From contig CM077599.1 in the NCBI GenBank assembly GCA_039654915.1, positions 8,310,501 to 8,374,500 of the forward strand: 64,000 nt of DNA, written 5' to 3'. A program made the translations under genes and the position numbers. Source of the DNA: Aquilaria yunnanensis (taxonomy: Eukaryota > Streptophyta > Magnoliopsida > Malvales > Thymelaeaceae). Shown piece after piece: positions 46,634 to 58,652 of this stretch. Position 1 is the stretch's first letter. Every line of letters starts with the position of its first letter. Under the pieces are notes generated by a model. That model was not told the DNA's origin. It searched no databases and worked only from the letters and a program-made list of their open reading frames with translations.

Positions 46634-49020
46634 ACAACAGAATGGTGCAAATATGACATCTTCTTGCAATGATTTTAAGCACAACCATAAATTATAGCAG
46701 AAATGTTGCAGGCTACCTTATTGATTAGTCAACTACTTGAGTTTACGATGATCTATCAATGATTCATTTTGCAACGGTTTTAATCATCACATATTTGTGA
46801 TGATTTTGTGATAATTTTTTTTGCAATGATTAGGATTGTCACATTATCCTCTAACAGAAAATGTGGGAAATTTGGGCAGGGAAAAAATTTAACTATTTTG
46901 CTATGATTTTAAGAACCATAACCTAAGTGTGGCAATATCAAAACAATTTTTCATTACTATTTGGCAAAGAATTTTATGTACACCATGGTTTTGGAAACAT
47001 TATTAAGTGATAAACTAGCCCGACTCTCTTCTTCTCTTCCATCATTCCTTTAGCTTTTCTTAAATTTTTACTGCCTAATTTCATAGTGGACCATAGTGTT
47101 TGTCTATTTTTTAGCTCTCAAGTGATGTTGTAGTATTTACAGCAAGTTCTTTGCTGATATAAGGTAAGATGAAAGTTTTAATACACTTAAATTTTTATTT
47201 GTAATTTGTTTAATATTGTAATTTATTCTGAAAATTAACATGTCATTTTACATGCTTACATCTAATCCATTGAATCCTTGTCCATGATTATGTTATTAAC
47301 AAATATAATATTTATACATTGTGTACTGTTGATCTACAAAATATATTCAATCGATTTATATTTTGTAATTAACATAATTATGGATTTTTTAAGTCAAACA
47401 GTTCAAAGTTACATTAGCGGTATAATAGTCCAAGTGTGCCATTCTTTGTTGCATGTTGTGAGTATATTCCTCCTTGATGTGCTCGGTATATTGAGAAATA
47501 TGAATTATAGAAACTAGGGGGATGTTGCCGAAATTTACACAAAATGGTAGAAATGTTATAGTGAAATGCAATATTTGCCTATGCATCATTGGATGGGGTA
47601 GGGTCATCACTATGTAGAGAATAGTTTGTATGCATTCATGACATTTATATACAAGTGATTACCATGAAGTTGTATAAAAATGTACATATATATTGTAAGT
47701 CTTAAGAAATTTTTATGCTCAATTCTGCAAGGATTTTAGATAGATGTAGGTGTGATTGGATGTGGGACACGTGCATTTGGGTATATGAATCTTGTATTCA
47801 TGAAAAATGTTAATAAGTTTATTCATTTTGCTTTAATGGAATAGAGTTAGAAACGATCAAATATTCATGTAAAAAATATGATAACAGATATTATAAAACA
47901 TAAGTTGAAGTTGGAGAGCATCATGTATCAGAGTGGATTTATGCCAAATTATTTTGTATGAGATTGTTATCAAGAACCACATGTACAAATGATGCATAAT
48001 ATGAATTTAGATCATGCCCATATAGCATCATCAAGTAGAAATTGTGCATATGAAAGTAATGATGAAGATATTAGTGGCTCAAGTGGCCGAAAATGCATAC
48101 AAATAAATGATTTGCAAATCAATCTGGCAAACTCTTTGGCTCCCATCGGGTAATTTCAATTTTAACTATTTACTACTTTTTTCCCTCAACTAAATAACAT
48201 TTATTTTGAAAACTAACCAACATTTTTTCCTTCCCAACTTCATTAGGTACATATCACTAATGACGAGTTAGTTGAGAGCAGAGAATGATGAGCAGTGTGA
48301 CCAAGTCACTCAGGTCAAAGATTGATTCTCTCAAATTTAGATTGAGGTTTAGGAGGATATCTGATGCCAAGCCAATGCTAGAGTCAATGCTATTATCTGC
48401 AGTTGATATAGTGTGGGACCATAGCAACTGACGTCATTTTTCCCTCATTACACATTTTATCCTCAGTTGGTAGAGATGAGGATGAAAGTACTTGGGACTA
48501 TACCCCTGGGCTTGCCACATTAGTGATTGTTGTCAATGTAGATTAGGGTTTTAGAATACATCTTATTTTTTTTGTAATTTGTAAATTATTTGACATATTT
48601 TTGTAAATATTTGACATTTTAATATACTATATGCCATTATTTATTTTTCATTCATTTTTAATTCATTTTCAATTTTTAAAATGCATATAATTACAATAAT
48701 TAATGTAATATAATAATTTTGAAATACCCACACAATGATATGACATAAGCATCATAAATTACATATATCTTTGTAAAATGCATGAGTAACAATTTCAGTT
48801 TCATTTCTACGTTCAATGATTCATATCATTGCATTATTATCATCTCAATATCATCAATGTTTGCAATGATGATATTTATTGTAGACATATCTCAATTCTG
48901 TTATGATTTGTGTTTATGACATTGATATTTCCTCATATCTTTCTACAATGATTTTTACTGTAATAAAATTTTATTTGTTATGATTTTCCCACAAATACGA
49001 CCATAAAAAAATGCTCTAAT
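46634..49020. mobile_element. Decayed CACTA-like element
   Basis: It begins CCCTACAACAGAAT, like a worn CACTACAA end, followed by subterminal GCAATGATTTTA and its variants, which recur near 48790-48990 (ATGATTTTTACTG, GTTATGATTTTCCC). The middle (47520-48560) yields broken frames only. The subterminal style matches 23100-24502. No clean right terminus was found. Confidence 0.4.
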
Positions 49021-49109
49021 GTGCAATGCAATCAAAGTAATCTTTTTCTGCCTAGCAAATAATAAGTGAGTGCTTCAAAAAATAGAGTGTTAAGGAAATG
49101 AGAAAAAAA

Positions 49110-49849
49110 GATAATTACAATTTGCCTTATAAAGTTTAGGTGAAATTACACTTTGCTCCCTCTAGTTTTAGAAATATACACTTTGCCTTTACCTTTTTAA
49201 TACAGTCCAATAGCACATTTTGAAATCTTAGTTTAGACTCTACAATAGCAATATTCCAATAATTTTAATTTGTATGATATTTCTTTTAAAGTTAATGAAT
49301 ATTTTAAATTCTTATTTTTTTTATTCCTATATTTTTTTAGTTTTTAAAATAATACTCCTTCCGTCCCAATTTACTTGAAATGTATTCCTTTTTTGGAAGT
49401 CCCAAAAGGTTGAAACGTTTTCGCTTTTGGAAAAGTTTAAACAATTAAATAATCATTTTACACGAAACCCAATAAAGACTTGTTTTTTAATCTCCACTCA
49501 ACCTCTCACTACAAAAAATCCAAAAAAGAATCTTTTCTTTTTTAATCATTACTTAAACTTTTACTAGATAAAAAAATAACACAAATTACATACATCTTAA
49601 TCTCCGTGCCCAGACAAATGTTTCAACTAAAATGGGACGGAGGTAGTATTTTTTAAATGTCAATTAATCATAAAAAATGCTATACATATTGAAATTACTT
49701 GAAGATGACAACAATATAATCTAAATTAATATTTTAGAAGTTACTGTCGGATTGTATTAAAAAGATGCAAGTTAAAGTGTATATTTTTCAAATAATAAAG
49801 GCAAAGTGTGATTTTATCTAAACCTTATGCGGTAAATTGTAATTAATCC
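49110..49849. mobile_element. MULE-type MITE containing a nested Stowaway
   Basis: The left end (GATAATTACAATTTGCC, AATTACACTTTGC) and the right end (GCAAAGTGTGATTTT, GGTAAATTGTAATTAATCC) are inverse copies for about 110 bp. Flanking A-runs prevent a safe target-duplication call. With the nested Stowaway removed it would be about 450 bp, the size of the related MITEs at 11273 and 60896. Confidence 0.65.
49355..49646. mobile_element. Stowaway (Tc1/mariner) MITE
   Basis: The ends CTCCTTCCGTCCCAATTTA and ...TAAAATGGGACGGAGGTAG are inverse copies and match the CTCCCTCCGTCCC terminus of Stowaway elements. A TA dinucleotide flanks each side (49353-49354, 49647-49648). Length 292 bp. Nested in the MITE at 49110-49849. 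Confidence 0.9.
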
Positions 49850-49907
49850 AAAAAATAGAGAAAAAGAAAACTTGAATATAACATAAGAGGAGTCAGAGGA
49901 TTGCGAC

Positions 49908-52900
49908 TAGAGGTGGTACTTGGGTTGGTTCGACCAGGGATCAAATCCTGCATGGACTGGTTAAGGCCCATTATAAAATGGCCTGAATTTAGGCCTAAAG
50001 AAGGAGGACCATTCAAAACAACCCAACCTAGCCCAAAACTCAGAACCGGGCTATCCGGTCCGGTTCGGTCCATGCCTAACGTTCTATCTCCAATGGTCAA
50101 AAATGGATATTTTTAGATTTTTTCAAAGAAAAAAAAGGTTAATAACAACTTTGGTCCTTTAATGGTTTCCTACTTCATTTTTACCTTAAATTTTCATTTT
50201 CACCCCCTAACAGCTATATTTTAATGAGTTTTTGGTACAAACAAATTTTGGCCTTCCCTTATAAATAGGAAGGTCATTCCCACTCTATCATCACACCAAA
50301 ATTCAATCTCTCTTTTTCCTCAACTATATTTTATCAAGCATTTTAGTTTTTTTTGCTAATCTCTTCCAATTTCTTCTTAATCTCCTTCTATTTTTTATTC
50401 ATTACCACTATTATTTTATTAGTCATGGCTTCAAGAAGAAAGGGCAAGTTGGTAGAGATTTCATCATCTCGCACCACCGGCATCCAAGGCTTGTTTCGTC
50501 TTCAATCACGGCCGGCCAATAAATGCATCTCAATTGAGAAGTTGCAATATGATAACCAAATTGATATGATTAATTATAAATTTGGTATCGATGATCAATT
50601 ATTAGGTGATGATGTTGAAAAGGTGGATGCAACACCAGCCAGGTATCCGTCAATACAACTGACACCCATAAGCTGTCAACTCGAGGCCGAGGATACCCAA
50701 GGACAAAGACAAGGTAAATCCTCAAAACTAACAACTTGGGTTTGGGAACATTATGAGCTCGTATTTGAAGGGGAGTAGAGGTACAGAAAATGCAAACATT
50801 GTGGGAAAAAAATTGGTGCTTAAAAAGAATTTCAGCACCAGAATGTTGCGGCGCTGCATTGAAAATTAATATCCCAATTTCCTTTCCAGTGCTGCGACTA
50901 GTTTTAAAGGACAAACACAACTTGAGAGTACAACTCACGGGTCAGGTATATTTTGTTTTAACCAACAATCTTGTAAAGAAGACTTGATAAATTGAATGAT
51001 GCTTATTGAAAAACCTTTTTACAAGTTGAAGATGCACAGCTAGAATCTTGGATTAAATCACAATTAAATCCTGTGTTTAAAAAATTTTATGGGAAAATGG
51101 TTAGGAAAGAAAGCTTTAAACTAATTGAAGTCAGAAAATCAAATTTGTAAGCCAACATCTTTGTTCTTGATTATTGTGTGACATTTATTTTTGACATGTA
51201 GACATCACCTGTAGGTCAATTATATTATTGCATTACTGCTCATTGGATTGATTCTAATTAGGTCATGCAAAAACTCATTTTGTCATTTAGGGTTATTGAA
51301 ACTGATCATACTGGTTATCATGTATACAATTACATCTTAGAAACTTTATGTGATTATTATTGCGCTGACAAAGTCCTGTGCATTTTATTTGATAATACTT
51401 CAAACAATGATGTTGTTTGTTCGCCTTTTGAGCCAAACATTAAAACTACATTTCGAAGATGCATTCTTTCACATTAGATGCATGTTATACATTTTGAACC
51501 TTTGTGTGCAAAAGGGTTTAAAAGTTCTCCAAAATGAAATTATACCTATTCGAAATTCATTGTCATTTTTTAAACCAAAACCTGTTGTATTTTGTGAATT
51601 TAAAAATTTTTATTTTGAAAATAAAAAAACATTTTTTTTGGAAACAGTTTAAATTAGACTATTTAAGCCGTTAGAACTTCATTTATTTGATGTTGTAAGA
51701 TACATATCCGTATGCAAATTTGGTGACGCATTTCATGAACCTGAAGATGGGCTGTGAATTCTTTATGACTAAAATCTGGGAAAAATATTTCTAAAACTGA
51801 TGAATTGTTTAAGTTTTTTTATGAGGCAACTAAAATTTTCTTTTTGTGTTTACTATCCAACTATTCATTAAGTTTTACTTCATTTAGTGAGCATTACATA
51901 TGCTTTACATCAATTTAAAGATGATAAGCTTTTTAAACTGATTGTCAAAGTCATACGGGCTGAGTGGTTTCAGTATTTTGAAAACATTCATTCTATTTTT
52001 TAGTTGTTTATTTGCTTAATTCATATGTTAAATTAATAGGCATGACTACATTGCTTGGATGCATTTATCATACTTTTTAGAATTATCTCATATAAATATT
52101 TTGGCTATATTAGCTACCATTTTTTAGTACTTGCATTATTTGTACAAGTTATATTATGAGCAGCATTTGGATAAAGTAAGATCCGAAGCTCTTCAAACCG
52201 AGTCTTTTAGGAGATTAATCTCATCAAGATTCAATCTAGCCCTTTAAATGCTGAAGCGTCCCTGACTAACAACTTTGGGTTTAGCTGGTGTCGATGACTA
52301 CCTCAACACATTGTTTAAGCCAAGTGACATCAACATATTGGAGTGATGGAAATAAAAGATATTAAGGTTTTTTATTTTGTCGATAATCATACAAGAGATT
52401 TTTGCTGTTCTAGTCTCCACTGTAACATCTAAGACAACGTTTAGTGCAAGGAAACAAGTAATATCGGAGAAACGATCAAGATTGACACTCGAGGTGGTAG
52501 AAGTATACATATGCAACCGAGATTGAGGCCTCACAGCACTCTGAAAGCAAAACCAAAAGAGTTCCGATGACGAGATAATACCTAATGATAATACTTGAAT
52601 TTTTTTTTCCCATCATATATTTAGTTTGTATTTGATATGACTATACTGTTAAGCACAGATAATAGGTTTTTATTTTTTATAATTTTTGAAACATTTTATC
52701 ATTTAAAAATGTAAGACCCGTTCTAGTTATGTGTAAATGTCATTTGACTTTTTTACTTAATAACAATTATATTGGGGTGGTGTTTTTCTTTAAAAGGAAA
52801 TATTAAGTATAAAGTTAATTCATTTATTTTATTTTAAAAAAAAACCTAAAAACACTAACAGCCCGACCCAAGACCGGACCGCCTGAACCCTATTAATCTC

Positions 52901-52970
52901 CAATCCTCCTATACAAGGTCAGACTCATGCCGGGCCGGTCCGGGTAGAATCGACCCGTATTCCACCTCTA
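49908..52970 (+). mobile_element. hAT transposon, 3.06 kb, inactive
   Basis: The ends TAGAGGTGGTAC and ...GTATTCCACCTCTA are inverse copies, with GC-rich subterminal CCGG-containing motifs at both sides (CCGGTCCGGTTCGG near 50055, GGGCCGGTCCGGG near 52931). The 8-bp flanks ATTGCGAC (49900-49907) and ACTGCGAC (52971-52978) agree at 7 of 8 positions, the hAT footprint. It carries a TATA box (50260-50268) and a broken transposase. It ends about 550 bp upstream of the WVD2-like start codon. Confidence 0.9.
50425..52530 (+). pseudogene. Decayed hAT transposase (RICESLEEPER-like)
   Basis: The first frame (ATG at 50425) stops at 50776-50778 in the middle of a BED-type zinc finger: WVWEHYEL precedes the stop and KCKHCGKKIGA follows it in the same frame. 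Later, 51243-51580 shows the DDE-domain style of hAT transposases (TAHWIDSN, LSFRVIETDHTGYHV, FDNTSNND, CMLYILNLCVQKGLKVL), broken by at least two stops or frameshifts. Near 52385-52480 a C-terminal dimerisation-type remnant is seen (AVLVSTVTSKTTFSARKQVI). Many stops make it non-functional. Confidence 0.85.
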
Positions 52971-52978
52971 ACTGCGAC

Positions 52979-53519
52979 ATAACCCTCCATGCGAAACTGC
53001 ATGATGCATAGCTGGAAAGTCAAACAGACACGTGGATGACCGATTAACGCTCCACCTTCTGCCGTTAGATCCATCACTGCCGTCGTCAGAATCTAGCCTT
53101 ATATCTTTCATCTTGGCCGTTGATCTATAGTATGGGGGATTACTAACCGTCAGATACTGTGAATACGGAAATGTCTGACGAGAACAAAACAAAAAGACAA
53201 GCAGCCGCATGACAGTGGTGATGATAATAGCCCCAAGTTCTGTTTCTTTTTTATACGAGATGATTGATCCAACTTTCTAAGCTCCTCATTGCAATCGCTT
53301 TTTTGTGCATTACAAGGTAACACAGTACCCCGCAGACTTCCAGGCAAAGAAGACAAAACACAAAGTAGTCTTGGATTGGAGTTGGATAAAAGCTATACCT
53401 TTCTTGTGGATTTGGAGCAAAACAGGAATAAAAATTGTCTTTCTCTTGTAATTGTCATCTGGGCAGTTGGTTTTGAGTTGGGTTTGTGGGGACTGACCTG
53501 AGCTTTGTTTGGGTTGTCA
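52979..53519 (+). promoter_or_regulatory. Probable promoter and 5' UTR of the WVD2-like gene
   Basis: The only host-type DNA between the hAT element and the start codon. It is less AT-rich than the bulk. No clear TATA box. Confidence 0.4.
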
Positions 53520-56500
53520 ATGGCGGGAGACATTGAAGAGCCTTTCAGCACTAGCTCCCAGGTAGCATTGACCGCCATTTCTATTTTGGGATGTTTGTTT
53601 CAGTTGTTTCTTGTTACTAGTTTAATGGTTTTCTTGTTGCTGGGGCAATATATCTTTAGATCTTGTTCAAGTAAATCCTTTGTGCCTAAAATGACAAGTT
53701 TGTTTCTGTACCTCGCACTTAGTGGAACAGAGAATTGGGATCGAAGGTTGGTTGAGTTGTTTATGTTTCAACATTCATTTTTTTTTCCTTTTAGTTTCAC
53801 TTTCTCTTCATTTAGGAATAAACTAGTTGCAGATTTCTGAATCCATACTGGTACTCCCAATGAATTTCAAGTAGCCCGCAAAGAATCTGAAACTTAGAAG
53901 GTGGTAACAGGATGATAGTTTCTGGCTGACATAATAGAGCAGTTCTTTGTATTTGTGTCGGTATTTCAGTCATTCTCTTCTTTGTATCTTTGAATACGGC
54001 AGGCAGATTGTTTGCATTCTGGTTCTATATCGTTTGGGAGATTTGAGAACGAATGCCTGTCTTGGGAAAGGAGGTCTTCCTTCTCGCACAATAGATACCT
54101 TGAAGAAGTGGAGAAATACTCAAAACCTGGTTCAGTTAATGAGAAGAGAGCTATATTAGAGGCTCATTTCAGGAAGAAGCCTCTGAACCGTCAGTCTTCT
54201 TCCAAGAGCCAAACGAGTAGCATATGTCAGAGTTTTAAGAATTTCAATGTAGAGAATGAGGATTGCAAAAATGAATCCGAAAAATTAAAAGGAAGAAGCT
54301 GTGGTGACTATTTTGATGGCACTGATTCCGACCACACAAGCTATCAGCAAGAAAATGAATGTAAAACCGAGGAGAGGCATTTTGATGACGGCAATGAAGA
54401 GGTGCAGCATAACCATGCTTATGAAGATGGCAATTGCACTTACTTTGAGGAGAGCCCTGAGTATCTTGGTGAAGGTGAAAGGCTAGAATGTGACAGTCAA
54501 AATCCTGGTGTTTCATGTGCCCAGATTTGGGATGAAGCTGCTTCAAAAGATGCATCTGTTTTAGGAGACTTAGTTCCTGAAAACGTTCTAACTGAACCAA
54601 CTCATCAAAGTGAAAGTGATTCTGGGCTATCAGATACTCATGATGAACCTGAGGAAGAATTAAAGAAGAACCATAACAAAAGTTTGGAACTTCAGCCAAG
54701 CCCTGCATCTCCCAAAAGTGGAGCAGCTGTAGATTTTGATCTGGCCAGCTTGGAAGATCAGCAGAATGTCACAACAAAGGTACATATTCTGGTATATTTT
54801 ATTTATGTGAAGTTTCTAGTACTTAATTGTTTTGACGAGAACATTCCAAATTCTGTAATACAATCAGGGCATAGTCTCTCAGAAAGTTCCATCGTTTGAT
54901 TTCCAGCCAAGTGTTCAAAATTTTCTCAGCCTCATTTAGTGGTTGATTGAGAGCAGGACAGATAGGAAATCACTGCATACCCTTGTTCTTTGTACACTTG
55001 AATGTATTCATTTTTGTTGATGGATGTTTTTCATATCAAGCATAGCCAAACCTTGTCTTTGTTGTATTTTGCTTTTGTTTTTTTCCAGAGAAATTTTACC
55101 TACAGTTCTTCAAAATCTGGTGCAACAAATCAAGTTAAAAGGGAAAAGGAGAGTCCATGGAGAATGAAGACAGAGAAGCAATCACCTCAATCTGCCATTT
55201 CTGTTGCACAATCATCAAACCGATCTTTGAAGAGAGAAGTAAGAAAGAAAAATTTGTCACCAACATTAAAACTACTAAAACTATTTTGCACTTGCTACTG
55301 TAGCAACTTCTCCCTTACTCGTAATTTTTTAATGATTTCTATTCTACAGGATTGCTTAAGATCGAACGCAAGATTGAATGCTGAAAATAAAAGGTACTAC
55401 TTGTTTCCATATGTACCAGTGGAAATAATTGTCCAGTCTTTTGGACTTCTAAAGGATATGCTTCTTGTTGTGTAGCATAAAAGGGCTAAAGGTGAAGAAA
55501 GTAGCTGATGCTCGATCTTCCCTGGTCAAAAGTGCTGCTTCTGCATCACATCAAACACCAACCAGGTTTTTGAATAACAGCCTTGGAGTGGTCTATCAGT
55601 TAAATATCATGCTTCTGTTCTTTTGACTTACTGTGATTGTTCTATAGGCCCAAGCAGTATATCAATTCAAGTAAGTCAAATATGAAGCAAACTTTCAATT
55701 TAAGAAGTGATGAACGGGCAGAGAAGAGGAAAGAGGCAAGAGCACCTGATATAATCTCAAACAAATGCTTTCCTCTTTTTTCTTTCCTTCTTTCCCTTTT
55801 TTTGATGGGGAGGGGATGTAAGATGCTTTCCTCTGTTTAGTTATGATGGCTTAACTGTGTTTTTCCTTTTCAACTCACTTGTTTCAGTTTTACACGAAGC
55901 TTGAAGAGAAAATGCTTGCTAGAGAAGCAGAGATGAATCAGATTCAAGCAAAAACACAGGTACAAGCATTACAGAACTCACATTTATTAGCATTGCAAAT
56001 GTAAATGATTTTAGTTGGTAACTACGAAAACATTGACGCATGATCTAGGGAGCTTACAATATATGAATTATATCAATCACTTTGTCATTGCTAACTTAGG
56101 AAAAGACTGATGCTGAAATTAAACAATTGCGGAAAAGCCTCAACTTCAAAGCAAAGCCAATGCCTTCTTTCTATCATGCTGCTGCTACAGGGTCAAATGA
56201 GAAAAAGGTACAACAGGCGTTCAACTGAGTTTTTATGATTCCATAATTTAATCTGTGAAAGCCAGACATACTTGGTGTGCTTGTTTGTGTCTCCATGAAA
56301 ACACTATGTGGCCCATGCCTCAGCGAAGAAAATGGAATTAGTTGTAGGGAGCCTCATTTCTCAACTATTATATTCTGTAAAATCAATTTCCTACGTATTC
56401 TCTTTGTCCAGCCAGTACTTCAGCTGTCACAATCAATATCACAATCGGAAAGTTGGTTCTCTGCTCCTATTGAATTGTTGGAGCTCCTGATTATAACAAT

Positions 56501-57295
56501 TCTTTGAAGCATGTTTCACTTGGATAGAGCAAGTATGTGAGAACATATGCTTCGACTACTAATATTATTTCTTCTTCTTGACTGTCTATGGTATTATGCA
56601 AGATGATGCTTCATTTTGGTTTTCCTCTTTTATTACATGCAGTTGCTTGAATTATTCTGTTCACCTCTTATAGTCCTATATGTACTGAAAAATCTCTTTT
56701 ATGTGCAAATCACCATTACTATTTCTGTGTTTTTTGTGTTTGTTTTTTGCTGTTGTTGTTGATATAATTTTGACTATGTTTGCAATCTTTCAAACAATTG
56801 TTTGAAGACCATCCATGTTTTACATGCGCCGAGTCATGAAACATGAAAATTTCACATAATATGCAGCAACGGTCATCAAGCTTAGGAAGTCAGAGTAGCA
56901 GGAGATTATCATTGCTCCCCAAGGGTATCAAAGCCTTTCCAGCCCATGAACCCAGAAATGGTGTAAATGGATCCACTGGAAAAGCCAAAAATCGTGAATC
57001 AGAGTTTTATGATGACTCTACAATGCCCTCAAGCTCAACCCATGATCACAGCCACCCTGCCACTGGAAGCCAGAGTTCCAGTTCTCTTACGGAAGACAGA
57101 GAGAAGCAGGACAGTTGGGTTCATAAACATCGAACATCTGAAGGGTCCAAGGCTAGAACAAATCAGAAGGAAGAGGGAAAGCCGCAAGTGGGACCTCGAA
57201 GAAACAACACTGACATGGTAAGGAAAAGTATAAAAGGTGGTATTATTACCAATGGGACTTCTAGAGTGTCCCATTTGGCAGTTGTTGCTTCCTGA
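53520..57295 (+). CDS. WDL7: WVD2-LIKE 7-type TPX2-domain microtubule-associated protein, nine exons
   Basis: Exons 53520-53561, 54003-54779, 55089-55238, 55350-55393, 55476-55565, 55648-55735, 55888-55959, 56100-56207 and 56867-57295 join in frame to 599 residues. The N terminus (MAGDIEEPFS; SGSISFGRFENE; LSWERRSSFSHNRYLEEVEKYSKPGSV around 14-60) is the signature of the WDL7 branch. A long acidic Ser-rich region follows (about 110-270). The TPX2 C-terminal domain lies at about 385-445, with FNLRSDERAEKRKE, the KLEEK motif (401-405) and EAEIKQLRKSLNFKAKPMPSFY-type sequence split over exons 6-8. Such proteins bind and bundle cortical microtubules. Intron 6 starts with GC (55736) instead of GT; the conserved RKE-FYTKLEEK junction requires it. 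I end the gene at the stop in 57293-57295 because ...SHLAVVAS looks like the family's C terminus; splicing at the GT at 57218 is an alternative. A small exon could be missed in the 659-bp intron 8. Confidence 0.9.
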
Positions 57296-58211
57296 GCTGA
57301 TGCATTACTGGCATTACTTGTTGCGTTGTTTCTTGTTGCTGTCCAGGCAGCAACTTAATCAGCTCTTCCTTTTGTACACCAATTTTATTAAGCTGCAGGC
57401 CAAGAGTACGAGACCAGTTTCGGTAACACATTTAGAATTCAGAGACCAACTGAAGGAAAGATGGAAGTAGACGGCTAGTAGGATGTTGTAAACTTGTACT
57501 GATAATCTTACTCATGATAGCCTTGAAATACTTATAACAGAAGCGAACTCTTACAGTATTCCAAGGACTTGTATGCATCCTTCAGGAGAAGGTAGAAGCG
57601 TATGATATGAAGTAGGATTTGGTGCCGAAATTGCATTTACCTAACTGAGGTTTCAATATTCAGCTTTCTTGGTGACAGAGTTGTATAAATGTTTCCCAGA
57701 ACAGAGAATATAATGGTTAATTCAATGGTCAATATCCAAGAGTAGAAAGACTCTTGCTATTTTGTTGTTTCAGGATTTTGTGTTCTGGGGATCTGCTGGC
57801 TCATCAAATTAATGCTACAAAATCCCACATTGCAAACGTTACATTTTGTTTTGAGATCTGAACTGAAGGAAATAACCAAGTTGATTTGGAGTTGGACAAA
57901 AGAATTAACTTGCTAATCGTCCATCCGACGCCTGCAATTTCGTTTATGCGATCGACCCGAATTCATTATTTGGGTCAGCACCTTTATTTCCGGTTCCTTG
58001 TCTCTCACTTCATCGCGGCCAAGAAACCAAAACCGTAAATATGAATGAATATACAATAAAACCACAGAAAAGAACAGTGGAAGAACCTAGTTTATTTCCT
58101 CAAAAGACAATATCAATATCCCTAAGCAACCTTTCACTTCCCAGCAATATTAAATTAGCTTGATTGAATTGAGCGTCCACAATATTAATTTCTGACTAAC
58201 TAGCTAGTTAA
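57296..58211. other. 3' UTR of WVD2-like gene and convergent spacer
   Basis: Non-coding DNA between two converging genes. An additional downstream 3' exon of the WVD2-like transcript (about 57405-57480) is possible if the alternative splice is used. Confidence 0.4.
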
Positions 58212-58652
58212 TTAATAATAACCAATAACAAACATGAAAAGGATAAGAAGAGAAGAGAAAAGATGTGCCCTGCTGCCCGCTGTGGTTGACGTCCGAAGAG
58301 CTGATGATGACTCAGAGTTATCTGTTTTATGGGGAGGCTTCTTGAAGTAGTAGGGAAAGTAAGGCAAGATAGGGTCAGGAGGTGGAGGACCATACATATA
58401 ATTGTTCCCATATGGAGGAGGGTTATATGCAGGTATGTTCCCGGTTGGAGTCGTCGGGTAGGAATAGGACCCCGCAGGCTGGGATGGTGGCGGTTCCGAG
58501 GTGCCTCCACCTCCTGCGGTGCTGCTGGTGTCCGAGCCCGTCGGTGGCGGGTAGCATGGGTATGGACATGGATTGTCTTGCAAGGTAGGGCCTACAAGGT
58601 TGAGAAAAACCATGGCGGTTGAGAAGAGAATATGGTTTGGTTTTGTAGACAT
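58212..58652 (-). CDS. Small secreted proline-rich, GPI-anchor-like protein
   Basis: This single-exon ORF encodes 146 residues from the ATG at 58650-58652. I prefer it to the in-frame ATG at 58736 because it places a hydrophobic stretch (residues 9-23) as a signal peptide directly before the mature start. The mature part opens with a DNPCPYPCYPPP motif, then a Gly/Ser/Thr spacer and a Pro/Tyr-rich domain (about 52-107) with PPP and YP repeats typical of hydroxyproline-rich cell-wall glycoproteins. The C terminus has a Ser/Ala/Gly-rich likely cleavage site followed by a hydrophobic tail (LFSSLLILFMFVIGYY, 131-146), the pattern of a GPI-anchor signal. Plants have many such short proteins of unknown function at the cell surface. 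It converges with the WVD2-like gene. The exact family and role are unknown. Confidence 0.75.
   Translation of the reverse strand: MSTKPNHILFSTAMVFLNLVGPTLQDNPCPYPCYPPPTGSDTSSTAGGGGTSEPPPSQPAGSYSYPTTPTGNIPAYNPPPYGNNYMYGPPPPDPILPYFPYYFKKPPHKTDNSESSSALRTSTTAGSRAHLFSSLLILFMFVIGYY

Noticed and set aside
53505..53840. 111-codon ORF including the WVD2-like start
   Set aside because: It reads exon 1 into intron 1; the conserved exon 2 join at 54003 is clearly better.
54244..54708. 154-codon antisense ORF within WVD2-like exon 2
   Set aside because: Shadow of the coding strand; no recognisable domain.
56277..56507. Extra exon of the WVD2-like gene in intron 8
   Set aside because: Open frames exist but have no match to the family and no suitable pair of splice sites in phase that improves the protein.
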